Source of the DNA: Candidatus Thorarchaeota archaeon
GTDB taxonomy: Archaea > Asgardarchaeota > Thorarchaeia > Thorarchaeales > Thorarchaeaceae
DNA length: 6,674 nucleotides
NCBI GenBank assembly: GCA_029855925.1
Contig: JAGSHP010000317.1
Coordinates: forward strand, 1 to 6,674
Reading direction: 5' to 3'
Shown in pieces: positions 1-6,114 of the stretch. The notes below the pieces were generated by a model. It was not told the DNA's origin. It saw nothing but the letters and a program-made list of their open reading frames with translations, and searched no databases. The first letter of the stretch is position 1. Every line of letters starts with the position of its first letter. The translations under genes were made by a program, and so were the position numbers.

Positions 1-1
1 G

Positions 2-310
2 TTCATACCTGTGAGCTATGATGAGTTCTGCGGTAGGATTGGCATGTACGACTGGGACTATGCGATTGGGGAGCCAGTGGGGGCAATTGCAATCCATGAG
101 GGCCGGATCTTCACGGAGATTGATGCGCTCTTCACGCTCTTCGGAGTCAGTGCCATCCCAATAGCGGCAGGAGGAGTGAATGGCGCAGAGGGGTCTGTGA
201 CACTGCTTGTTGAGGGAGAGGCCGACAACATCAAGAGGGCGTATGACTTCATCAGAGTGAAGATCAAGGGAGAGCCGCCATTCCCAGAGATCGAACATAT
301 CAAGGAGTGA
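2..310 (+). CDS. Small protein of unknown function, 5' end probably outside the window
   Basis: The reading frame is open from the window edge (codons for Phe-Ile-Pro precede a GTG at 11), so the true start is probably upstream. In-window start candidates are GTG at 11 and ATG at 44, neither with a convincing SD. I do not recognise the family. The visible part has a hydrophobic, glycine-rich middle (VSAIPIAAGG) and then a strand-plus-helix segment (SVTLLVEGEADNIKRAYDFI) that looks like one half of a small alpha/beta sandwich of the ACT or ferredoxin-like kind; this is only an impression. There are no membrane segments long enough to call and no cysteine cluster. The stop codon is followed after 7 nt by the ABC ATPase start, so the two are probably co-transcribed. 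The end of this frame (GGAGTGA) doubles as the SD of the next gene. Confidence 0.6.
   Translation, partial: FIPVSYDEFCGRIGMYDWDYAIGEPVGAIAIHEGRIFTEIDALFTLFGVSAIPIAAGGVNGAEGSVTLLVEGEADNIKRAYDFIRVKIKGEPPFPEIEHIKE
304..310 (+). promoter_or_regulatory. Shine-Dalgarno site of the ABC ATPase gene
   Basis: GGAGTGA ends 7 nt before the ATG at 318 and contains the stop codon of the preceding gene. This spacing supports ATG 318 as the start and suggests coupled translation of the two genes. Confidence 0.6.
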
Positions 311-317
311 CCCACGA

Positions 318-1076
318 ATGCCGGACAGCGTCATCAGGACCGAAGGACTCACGAAAATATTCGAGAAGGGACGAAAGCACGAGGTCGTTGCCCTCAAAGA
401 CATTGATTTGGAGGTGCAACGCGGGGAGGTGTTCGGTCTTCTTGGACCTAATGGAGCAGGTAAGACGACACTCATTCGAGTCCTAGTAGGACTTCTCACA
501 CCGACGGCCGGAAAGGCGTACGTACTTGGAAGGGACGTCACCGAGGACATTGACTATATTCGCACGCGTGTTGCGCTCTTACCGCAGGAGGCGGGCATCT
601 ATGAGCGTCTCACTGCGAGAGAGAATCTGATCTACTATGGTGGAATGTACGGCATACCTGATGACGAACTGAATCGACGCGCGGACAGGCTCCTTGAGAT
701 CATCGGCTTGAAAGAGAAGCAGCACTATCAAGTGAAGGGATTCAGCGGTGGAATGAAGCGCAAGGTCCTTGTGGCACGGGCTCTGATCATTGAGCCCGAG
801 TTGGTGTTCTTGGACGAACCGACAACAGGCGTTGACACATTGGGAGCACGAGTGGTCAGAAACATGCTCAAACGCCTGAGCGAGGAGGAGAACAGGACCA
901 TTGTCCTGACAACCCATGACCTGCACGAGGTCTCAGAACTGTGTGACAGGGTGGGCATCTTGAACGAGGGGCATCTTGTTGCAGTCGGCAAACCAGATGA
1001 GCTGGAAGAGAAGTTCAAGGCCGCAAATCTGGAAGAGGTCTTCACCGGTCTTGTGACGGGTGAGGGCATCGAGTGA
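318..1076 (+). CDS. ABC-2-type transporter ATP-binding protein (CcmA/DrrA/NatA-like)
   Basis: A cytoplasmic ATPase that would power a membrane-embedded ABC-2-type permease, usually for export of drugs, lipids, ions or glycans. All nucleotide-binding motifs are present: Walker A GPNGAGKTT (residues 43-51), Q-loop Gln90, signature FSGGMKRK (142-149, the variant common in this subfamily), Walker B LVFLDEPTTG (162-171), D-loop GVDT and switch His200. At 252 residues it lacks the longer C-terminal regulatory domain of some sugar exporters and ends soon after the conserved NLEEVF segment typical of the DrrA/NatA group. It starts 7 nt behind a small unknown gene. The expected permease does not follow; the next gene is a sugar dehydrogenase with its own promoter. 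The partner may lie elsewhere, upstream of the window, or have been lost. The substrate cannot be inferred. Confidence 0.93.
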   Translation: MPDSVIRTEGLTKIFEKGRKHEVVALKDIDLEVQRGEVFGLLGPNGAGKTTLIRVLVGLLTPTAGKAYVLGRDVTEDIDYIRTRVALLPQEAGIYERLTARENLIYYGGMYGIPDDELNRRADRLLEIIGLKEKQHYQVKGFSGGMKRKVLVARALIIEPELVFLDEPTTGVDTLGARVVRNMLKRLSEEENRTIVLTTHDLHEVSELCDRVGILNEGHLVAVGKPDELEEKFKAANLEEVFTGLVTGEGIE

Positions 1077-1087
1077 GTGGTGGGATG

Positions 1088-1101
1088 AGGAAGCTTTTTA
1101 C
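1088..1101 (+). promoter_or_regulatory. Putative archaeal promoter (BRE/TATA) of the sugar dehydrogenase gene
   Basis: A purine-rich BRE-like AGGAAG is followed directly by CTTTTTAC (1094-1101). A TATA centred near 1098 predicts a transcript start near 1124. That leaves a leader of about 23 nt carrying the SD at 1134-1139. This is inference from position and composition only. Confidence 0.45.
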
Positions 1102-1133
1102 TGAAAAGTAATCGGGTGAACTCTGCTGACCAA

Positions 1134-1139
1134 AGAGGT
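1134..1139 (+). promoter_or_regulatory. Shine-Dalgarno site supporting the GTG start at 1147
   Basis: AGAGGT lies 7 nt before GTG 1147. It decides the start of the dehydrogenase, which otherwise lacks a nearby ATG, and places the dinucleotide-binding motif at the expected distance from the N-terminus. Confidence 0.6.
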
Positions 1140-1146
1140 AATCATA

Positions 1147-2493
1147 GTGGCCACTAAGATTGTCGTAATAGGAATGGGCTACGTCGGCATTCCAGCAGCA
1201 GCATTGCTAGCAGATGTCGACGGGCACGAAGTGATTGGACTTCAGAGAAGATCAAAGAGATCAGGCTGGAAGATTGAGGTTCTCAACAGCGGCAAGTCCC
1301 CGTTTGAAGGGGAGGAGCCCGGGCTTGATGAATTGATTGCACGGGTTGTAAAGAAGGGCACTTTCAGAGCCACAGATGACGTTGATGTAATTCGGGATGC
1401 AGACATCATTCTGATTGATGTTCAGACACCAACAGACCATCAGAACGTTCCGCAGTACCTCTCGCTGCGAGAGGTGTCTGCAAACATTGGCAAGAGAATC
1501 AAGAAGGGCGCACTCGTCATAGTTGAATCAACAGTTGCACCAGGAACAACACAACATGTGGTTCAAAAGATCATAGAACAGGAATCGGGACTCAGGGGCG
1601 GAGAAGACTTCGACCTAGCGTTCTCGTACGAGCGTGTAATGCCGGGCAAATTGATTCATAACATTGTCAATCTCCCACGTGTGATTGGTGGAATCACTGA
1701 ACGTAGTACCCAGAGGGCTGCCGAGCTCTATTCCAAGATCTGCAAGGCGAATATCAGGACGACGGATGTTCTCACCGCGGAGATATCGAAGACAATAGAG
1801 AATGCATATCGTGACGTAAACATTGCTTTTGCCAACGAGATGGCGCTTGTCTGCGAGAGTCTTGGCGTGAATGTGTATGAGGTGATCGACTTGGTGAATG
1901 AACTACCAAGCAGAATGATGCACATCCCCGGCGCGGGTGTTGGTGGTCACTGTCTACCAAAGGATCCATGGTTGCTTCGTCACGGTCTCTACGAGTACGG
2001 CTCATGGAAAGTGGAACCGGAGTTCATCTCGCTTGCGCGTCGAATAAACAATCACATGCCAGTCCACATGTCATATCTTGTCGAAAATGCACTCAAGGCA
2101 AGAGGGAGAACTGTTCAGGGATCCACAATCACTGTGCTGGGCGCCGCGTACCTTGAGAACTCAGATGATACTCGAAATACACCAGCAGCCCTTCTTGTGG
2201 GAACACTGGTCGCACAGGGAGCAGATGTTAGAATCCACGACCCATATGTACAGAAATGGGAGTTCGGCCCTCAGGAGATCTACAGTGATTTGGAGGAGGC
2301 CTTGAAGGGGTCAGACTGCATTGCATTAGTCACCAAGCACAAGGAGTATCTCGACTTGGATCTTGAGCGCTTGAAGCAGATAATGAGGACGCCCACTCTT
2401 GTCGACGGCCGCAATGTCTTCGATGAAGAAGAGGTCAGAAATGCAGGCTTCGAATACAGAGGCATTGGAAAGGCAGGTGTGTTGCGGCAATAG
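1147..2493 (+). CDS. Nucleotide-sugar dehydrogenase (UDP-glucose/UDP-ManNAc dehydrogenase family)
   Basis: An NAD-dependent enzyme that oxidises the C6 hydroxyl of a UDP-sugar to a carboxylate in two steps, supplying uronic acids for glycoprotein or surface polysaccharide synthesis. The protein has 448 residues, the usual family size. Visible features are the Rossmann motif GMGYVG (9-14), the ESTVAPGTT segment (127-135), the central-helix motif EISKTIENAYRDVNIAFANE with Lys215 and Asn219, and the catalytic GGHCLPKDPW segment with nucleophile Cys269 and Asp273. The C-terminal UDP-binding domain begins near 320 with LGAAYLENSDDTRNTP. There the Lys common in bacterial enzymes (AFK or AYK) is Leu, a variant I recall from archaeal members. 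The segments TPTDHQNVPQYLSL and NSDDTRNTP favour the archaeal UDP-N-acetylhexosamine (WecC-like) branch over UDP-glucose, but the substrate is not settled. It starts with GTG behind an SD. Confidence 0.93.
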   Translation: MATKIVVIGMGYVGIPAAALLADVDGHEVIGLQRRSKRSGWKIEVLNSGKSPFEGEEPGLDELIARVVKKGTFRATDDVDVIRDADIILIDVQTPTDHQNVPQYLSLREVSANIGKRIKKGALVIVESTVAPGTTQHVVQKIIEQESGLRGGEDFDLAFSYERVMPGKLIHNIVNLPRVIGGITERSTQRAAELYSKICKANIRTTDVLTAEISKTIENAYRDVNIAFANEMALVCESLGVNVYEVIDLVNELPSRMMHIPGAGVGGHCLPKDPWLLRHGLYEYGSWKVEPEFISLARRINNHMPVHMSYLVENALKARGRTVQGSTITVLGAAYLENSDDTRNTPAALLVGTLVAQGADVRIHDPYVQKWEFGPQEIYSDLEEALKGSDCIALVTKHKEYLDLDLERLKQIMRTPTLVDGRNVFDEEEVRNAGFEYRGIGKAGVLRQ

Positions 2494-2882
2494 TCACCCC
2501 CTCTCTATAGACACACTTCATGACATGTCTGTTATCGGTATGCCATTCCACAAAGTCTTCGCTGTGAGTGAAAAATAGTTACCTGCCCGAGAGGGTTTGT
2601 CGGAGAGAGCATCAAAAAACGTGGCCCTCTTGCCCTTTTCAGCCTCATTTCTGGAAGCGGGTTGCATTATATACTCGGAAGCGAATAGATGTCTTAGTTT
2701 CTTTGAAGTGCGGCATGGACCGAAAAAGAGCTTGGGGTGGGGACCATTTACTGTCATCAGTGAGTACTGGATATGTACTGCATTTCGGTATGGTAAGAGA
2801 TGACATTAGACGAGGCATCTTGGAGCTGCTAGTTGTCGAATGAGTCTCAACGTAGAACCGGAGAGGCAAAGCTGTACATGGG

Positions 2883-2901
2883 GTTACGAACAGTTGCGAA
2901 C
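2883..2901 (+). repeat. Short direct repeat GTTACGAAC / GTTGCGAAC, 10-nt period
   Basis: Two 9-nt units match at 8 of 9 positions and begin 10 nt apart, about one DNA helical turn. They sit about 130 nt upstream of the regulator start. They could be tandem half-sites for a DNA-binding protein. Chance is also possible for units this short. Confidence 0.3.
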
Positions 2902-2948
2902 GAAACGTGACCAAGAACTGAGATGGTTCGTCTATTCGATATCATAGA

Positions 2949-2968
2949 CGCCACCGCTCTTGGTGGCG
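2949..2968. promoter_or_regulatory. Perfect inverted repeat CGCCACC-N6-GGTGGCG, candidate operator or hairpin
   Basis: Two 7-bp arms flank a 6-nt spacer (GCTCTT). The dyad lies just upstream of an AT-rich TATA-like stretch (about 2974-2989) and 51 nt before the regulator start codon. It is placed where a dimeric winged-helix protein could bind, possibly the regulator itself. No T-run follows, so a terminator role on the + strand is unlikely. Confidence 0.45.
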
Positions 2969-2973
2969 ATGGA

Positions 2974-2989
2974 CAATTAATCATAAACG
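2974..2989 (+). promoter_or_regulatory. Putative TATA region of the double winged-helix regulator gene
   Basis: The AT-rich CAATTAATCATAAAC stretch lies about 35-45 nt before the ATG at 3020 and predicts a transcript start near 3007 with a very short leader. The lack of a clear SD before 3020 fits a short-leader archaeal transcript. Confidence 0.35.
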
Positions 2990-3019
2990 ATGCCATGTCA
3001 ATATTATGTGTGAAGTGCC

Positions 3020-4612
3020 ATGAGTGAGAACCTCTCCTTGGATCATATCAGCTCATCGGTCGATAGACTTTGGAAAGATACGAGTAGGTCGGTGAGTACT
3101 CTATTTGAGCATGCGGAGAAGGATCCACCCAAGCAGGTCCTGATTGCGGAGATGACAGAGAGACAGGGCGGCACACTGGATGGTGACAGGCTGCTTCTCT
3201 CTGACAAGACAGTCAAGGGTATAATTCCCCTACAGGGGGTGGTCATACGAGAATATGTGATGACCTGTCTACCACAGAGAGTCAGCTCGTCCGTTCGTGA
3301 AATGATTGCAAACAGTGTTGCGACATTTCTCCTGAGAGGAACAAAACGAGAGGACTGGTGCAGAGAGGTGCTCGCACCAGATGTGCAGATACGATGTTGC
3401 AGACCACGGGGCGGGTCGAGGCATGAGGACTGGCTGCTTCGGTGCTTTTCAACCATTATTGCAGAGACTGTAGAGGCTGTGAAGAGTGGGGTCGCAATTG
3501 GAGCGGACGAGTATCGCAGAATTGCGAAGAGGATCAGTGAGAAGTATACTCCGAGTTTGGATGCCAACGAGATATCTCTCCTTCGCAGGCTTCTGAGGTC
3601 CCCCATACCCTCACTCAGGACGATAGCCGATGAAATGGGCAAGTCGATACAGTGGGTCTCAAAGAAGAGTGGAGAACTAGAGGAGATTGAAGTCATTCGA
3701 CGATGTGTAGTGGTGAATCTATGGAGCCTTGGCATTCGTGAGTTCACAGTCATCTACCTGACTGATGATTGGGACAATCTGAGGGCAATCGCGAAGAGGC
3801 TCAATGAATTCCCCTTCACGTACCGAATAGAGGAGGGTGCACCAGGAGGGGGTTGCCTCATTGCATCCCTTCGCGTGCCAGATGCGAGAACGAACATCGA
3901 GGCTGTGAAAACGCTGATCGAGAGCCTATCGGATTTCGGGGAAACGCACCTTCAAGAGCCCGTTGCCATTGGACATAGCGAGGACCTCAAGTTCTATGAT
4001 ATTGAAACAGGGCGATGGAGGGTCCCATGGGACCTTGCAAAGATCGAGTTCAACCGCATTCATCGTGAGGCGCTTGCAAGTGTCATGCCTAAGACAGAGG
4101 CGGATATGGCACTGACAAGCAAGTACCTTACACGCTTTGACCTGCGGGTGCTCCAGTGCGTCTTGGAGGGCGCAACAAGAATCGGGGATATTCGTCAGAC
4201 GCTCCATGTTGGCCAGGCAAGGGTCGCTGCCTCATATAGGAAGCTGAGAGATGAGGGGATCATCACGGATGTGGTCGAGTTATTGCACATAGGACTATAC
4301 GAACGTGCGATCATCACTGCAGAGGATCCAGAGATTGCGGATTCAATTGTGGCATGGTCACAGACCCTGCCAAAGGTTGAGCATCGCAGATGGCTGAACA
4401 ACGGTATGGAGATGAGGTTACAACTACCTCGCGGAGGTACGCAAGGGGTACTTGAGGCTCTTGATGAGGTGCTGCAGGACATCAGTGTTCTTGTACGTCA
4501 TACGCAAACTGAGAGACCATTTATCCTTCCAGTGAAGGAGTGGAACGAAGAAACGCAAAAATGGAAGACATCCAGTGTCGCCTCGGATGATCGGGAACAT
4601 ACACATCAATAG
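3020..4612 (+). CDS. Large regulator with two winged-helix/sensor modules
   Basis: A 530-residue soluble protein with no membrane segments or catalytic motif that I can see. I do not recognise a named family. Two segments look like winged helix-turn-helix DNA-binding domains: residues about 181-232 (EISLLRRLLRSP, then SLRTIADEMGKSIQWVSKK) and about 368-425 (DLRVLQCVLEGATRIGDIRQ, then GQARVAASYRKLRDEGII). Each is followed by an alpha/beta stretch that may be an Lrp/AsnC-like or other ligand-sensing domain (about 233-322 and 426-495). Each module closes with a similar motif, YDIETGRW (326-333) and WNEETQKW (508-515), which suggests tandem duplication. The first 180 residues form a separate region, partly helical and rich in Arg and Cys between 113 and 142. 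The gene lies about 50 nt upstream of the csa1 reading frame on the same strand, so it might regulate that locus. ATG 3020 is the first ATG of the frame and lacks a strong SD. Confidence 0.7.
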   Translation: MSENLSLDHISSSVDRLWKDTSRSVSTLFEHAEKDPPKQVLIAEMTERQGGTLDGDRLLLSDKTVKGIIPLQGVVIREYVMTCLPQRVSSSVREMIANSVATFLLRGTKREDWCREVLAPDVQIRCCRPRGGSRHEDWLLRCFSTIIAETVEAVKSGVAIGADEYRRIAKRISEKYTPSLDANEISLLRRLLRSPIPSLRTIADEMGKSIQWVSKKSGELEEIEVIRRCVVVNLWSLGIREFTVIYLTDDWDNLRAIAKRLNEFPFTYRIEEGAPGGGCLIASLRVPDARTNIEAVKTLIESLSDFGETHLQEPVAIGHSEDLKFYDIETGRWRVPWDLAKIEFNRIHREALASVMPKTEADMALTSKYLTRFDLRVLQCVLEGATRIGDIRQTLHVGQARVAASYRKLRDEGIITDVVELLHIGLYERAIITAEDPEIADSIVAWSQTLPKVEHRRWLNNGMEMRLQLPRGGTQGVLEALDEVLQDISVLVRHTQTERPFILPVKEWNEETQKWKTSSVASDDREHTHQ

Positions 4613-4625
4613 AAGTATGATATTC

Positions 4626-4646
4626 CACGGAACAACAAGATGCCGT
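4626..4646. repeat. Small inverted repeat in the regulator-csa1 gap
   Basis: CACGG (4626-4630) and CCGTG (4642-4646) form a 5-bp stem with an 11-nt loop, just after the stop codon of the regulator. It is weak and could be a transcript-end hairpin, an operator, or chance. Confidence 0.25.
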
Positions 4647-4732
4647 GATAATCAAGTACTGATGAATGAAGCATGACGCACGCAAAACATCCCGAGAGGG
4701 CGAAAATCGATGCCTCCAGTCGGAGTCGCTGA

Positions 4733-4741
4733 TTTATAATA
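4733..4741 (+). promoter_or_regulatory. Strong TATA-like box for csa1
   Basis: TTTATAATA is the best archaeal TATA match near this gene. It lies inside the 5' extension of the reading frame that opens at ATG 4666. A TATA here predicts a transcript start near 4763, downstream of 4666 and 4759, which argues that translation begins at ATG 4807 or thereabouts. Confidence 0.5.
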
Positions 4742-4806
4742 TCATAGTGAACAGTGTGATGACCGTGAGAGCATTATGGTCGCGTCCCGGCGTCGACCGC
4801 AGGAGC

Positions 4807-5787
4807 ATGGTGCTCGAATCTAAAGAAGTGTATGAAGAGGACCTCTCAGTGCGTCTACTGCCCACTCACTTAAAACACAGGTTTCAGCGGCGACTATCGA
4901 GTTACAGTGGCGCATCTGAAGTCGATGAACGGCTCCGAGGTTGGGCTTGGAGCGTAAGACCTCTCAAACCACCGTATGACATATCGGTCCCAGTCTCCGC
5001 CATCACGCAGGGCTATTGTGGGAACATGAGGAATGTCTTCATCAGGCATGTGATGGGAGTCGAACCGGGCACGACTGGGAGAGAATACGATGACTACGTC
5101 TTCAACTACTTGGTGACAGAGGCCTACTGCCATGCAAAAAAGGAGATCTACTGTAGAGGGGTGATGAGTGGCACAGAGCTGAAATCAATCATGGACTCGT
5201 ATTACAATTCAGTAGTTGAAGCATTGAGGTCCCTTGGAGAGAACGTGGTGGATCTCAAGGAGCGGTTAGGCTGGATGAGGATGGTGTGGGGCATGATCAC
5301 CGATCAGATAGAGACGGCAGTTGACACGGTGCTGGCAGGGCAGCCACACATTGGCACAGATGAACTCGTGAATGCCGCACTCCCAATCATCATATCAAAT
5401 CGTTTTGTGGGGGAGCGATTGGGACTGGCTAATTCATTCAGCTCGTACATCTGGATGCCTGAACGCACAGTCATCAATCTCCGCATGGGCAGGAGACTGC
5501 GATTCCATCGACTGGCGACAGTTGCGAGCGCATTCTTCGCAGAGTGCATCTATGAGCAGCCCATTGACGTGGGTTGCATCCTGTATGCCAACCTTGGCGG
5601 GACAGATGGTCTCGAACTCGAATACGATATCTTCAGCATTGACGACTCCGCCAGGCGCGAAATGATAGATCTCCGCGACCAAGCATTGCAAATCGTACAT
5701 CTTAGAAAAGACCCTGGCATTGCCGACTTCTGCCCACCAGAGTGCCCCTACTATCATGTCTGTCACGAATCAACCAAGAATGGATGA
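4807..5787 (+). CDS. csa1: CRISPR-associated protein Csa1 (Cas4-type), nuclease motif apparently degenerate
   Basis: Csa1 proteins are Cas4-like RecB-fold, iron-sulfur proteins of archaeal type I-A CRISPR adaptation modules, thought to help trim or select new spacers. Recognition rests on the N-terminal DERLRGWAW...PLKP segment, the QGYC motif containing the first cluster cysteine, the GREYDDYVFNYLVTEA helix, the EQPIDVGCILYANL strand, and the C-terminal CPPECPYYHVC cluster. Counting from ATG 4666, the cysteines are C118, C356, C360 and C366. The expected RecB D...ExK residues are not seen: the positions I align by memory hold Ser260, Asn271 and Arg273 (VINLRMG where VVEIKTG/KYG is usual), and the usual upstream His is Tyr141 or Asp142. 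The fold may be kept without cleavage. The frame is open from ATG 4666 (373 residues), but a TATA box at 4733 and the family's length near 300 favour ATG 4807 (326 residues). An AGGAG sits only 1 nt before this ATG, so the start is not certain; 4759 is another candidate. No cas1 or cas2 follows. Confidence 0.82.
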   Translation: MVLESKEVYEEDLSVRLLPTHLKHRFQRRLSSYSGASEVDERLRGWAWSVRPLKPPYDISVPVSAITQGYCGNMRNVFIRHVMGVEPGTTGREYDDYVFNYLVTEAYCHAKKEIYCRGVMSGTELKSIMDSYYNSVVEALRSLGENVVDLKERLGWMRMVWGMITDQIETAVDTVLAGQPHIGTDELVNAALPIIISNRFVGERLGLANSFSSYIWMPERTVINLRMGRRLRFHRLATVASAFFAECIYEQPIDVGCILYANLGGTDGLELEYDIFSIDDSARREMIDLRDQALQIVHLRKDPGIADFCPPECPYYHVCHESTKNG

Positions 5788-5804
5788 TGAAGCAAAAGAA
5801 AGAC

Positions 5805-5911
5805 CTCGGGCCGAACCTCGCACACAGGATCGACCCGAGCCAATTAAACTAGAGAGGACAAGCCTCTACTGCGTCCCGACACGGGCCGTCATTACCACGG
5901 CCAGTCGGGAC
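5805..5911 (+). ncRNA. Candidate structured RNA region: three consecutive hairpins
   Basis: Hairpin A (5805-5839): CTCGGG pairs with CCCGAG, then CGA/TCG and CCT/AGG separated by single mismatches, with a 7-nt loop. Hairpin B (5853-5867): AGAGG/CCTCT with a 5-nt loop. Hairpin C (5873-5911): GTCCCGAC/GTCGGGAC enclosing GGCCGT/ACGGCC, 14 pairs with a 3-nt and a 1-nt bulge and a 7-nt loop. Pairing was read directly from the sequence. Whether it is an independent RNA, a 3' UTR of csa1 or DNA-level dyads cannot be told. The strand is assumed from the flanking genes. Confidence 0.4.
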
Positions 5912-5930
5912 CTTCCGGGTTATCGATTAT

Positions 5931-5975
5931 CGGTGTGTACATTGTTATCATGTAACACCGCGAATTATTTTAATA
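5931..5975 (+). terminator. Hairpin followed by a T-rich tract, possible transcription terminator
   Basis: CGGTGT and TACAT (5931-5942, with G5937 bulged) pair with ATGTA and ACACCG (5950-5960), giving 11 pairs and a 7-nt loop TGTTATC. The T-rich ATTATTTTAATA follows at 5964-5975. Archaeal termination relies mainly on U-rich tracts, so this is a reasonable end for a csa1 transcript or a small RNA. Confidence 0.4.
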
Positions 5976-5991
5976 AAAAACAGCGAGTTGC

Positions 5992-6030
5992 AAGTTGAAA
6001 TTTAAAATAAAACTTGAACTTTAAATTAAA
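5992..6030 (+). repeat. Tandem direct repeat with 19-bp period upstream of the CARF gene
   Basis: AAGTTGAAATTTAAAATAAA (5992-6011) and AACTTGAACTTTAAATTAAA (6011-6030) match at 17 of 20 positions and start 19 bp apart. Overlapping them is an inverted pair AATTTAAA (5999-6006) and TTTAAATT (6020-6027). The site is about 120 bp before the CARF gene start and could be an operator, perhaps for autoregulation. Low base complexity makes chance resemblance easier. Confidence 0.45.
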
Positions 6031-6106
6031 TATTTCCGCAAAAAGAGAAACATGACCCTCTTCCTCAAAGTTGATGATGAGGATTCAATTTGAAATGAGA
6101 AAAGAA

Positions 6107-6114
6107 AGTATTAG
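6107..6114 (+). promoter_or_regulatory. Possible TATA box of the CARF gene
   Basis: AGTATTAG with purine-rich sequence just upstream (AAAGAA) lies about 38 nt before ATG 6148 and predicts a leader of roughly 10-15 nt. This is a weak match, chosen on position. Confidence 0.3.

Larger units (their letters stand above)
2494..3019. other. Intergenic region of about 525 nt with no recognised gene
   Basis: No reading frame here resembles a known family. TATA-like sequences occur (ATTATATACT near 2667, readable on both strands), along with an 8-nt palindrome GACATGTC (2522-2529), a direct repeat at 2883-2901 and a perfect dyad at 2949-2968. Two tiny + strand frames (42 codons at 2715-2843 and 35 codons at 2840-2947) overlap by ATGA and follow the TATA-like box, but neither has a good SD. 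The region probably carries regulatory DNA for the downstream regulator and possibly a decayed gene. Confidence 0.5.

Noticed and set aside
2518..2757. A 79-codon minus-strand frame in the gap before the regulator
   Set aside because: No SD, no recognisable motif, and it contains a TATA-like box within it. Nothing favours it over the competing + strand frames.
3043..3753. A 236-codon minus-strand frame opposite the large regulator
   Set aside because: It is the antisense shadow of a well-formed + strand gene with domain-like content. Its translation is rich in Ser, Arg and Leu with no recognisable domain.
5873..5911. A tRNA or other classical RNA gene in the strong hairpin
   Set aside because: There is no cloverleaf, no T-loop GTTCRA-type sequence and no anticodon arm. 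It is a single bulged hairpin.
5780..5998. A 72-codon frame (MDDEAKERPRAEP...) starting at ATG 5780 and overlapping the csa1 stop
   Set aside because: Composition changes abruptly along it, it has no SD, it runs through the hairpin block and into AT-rich DNA, and it resembles no family I know.
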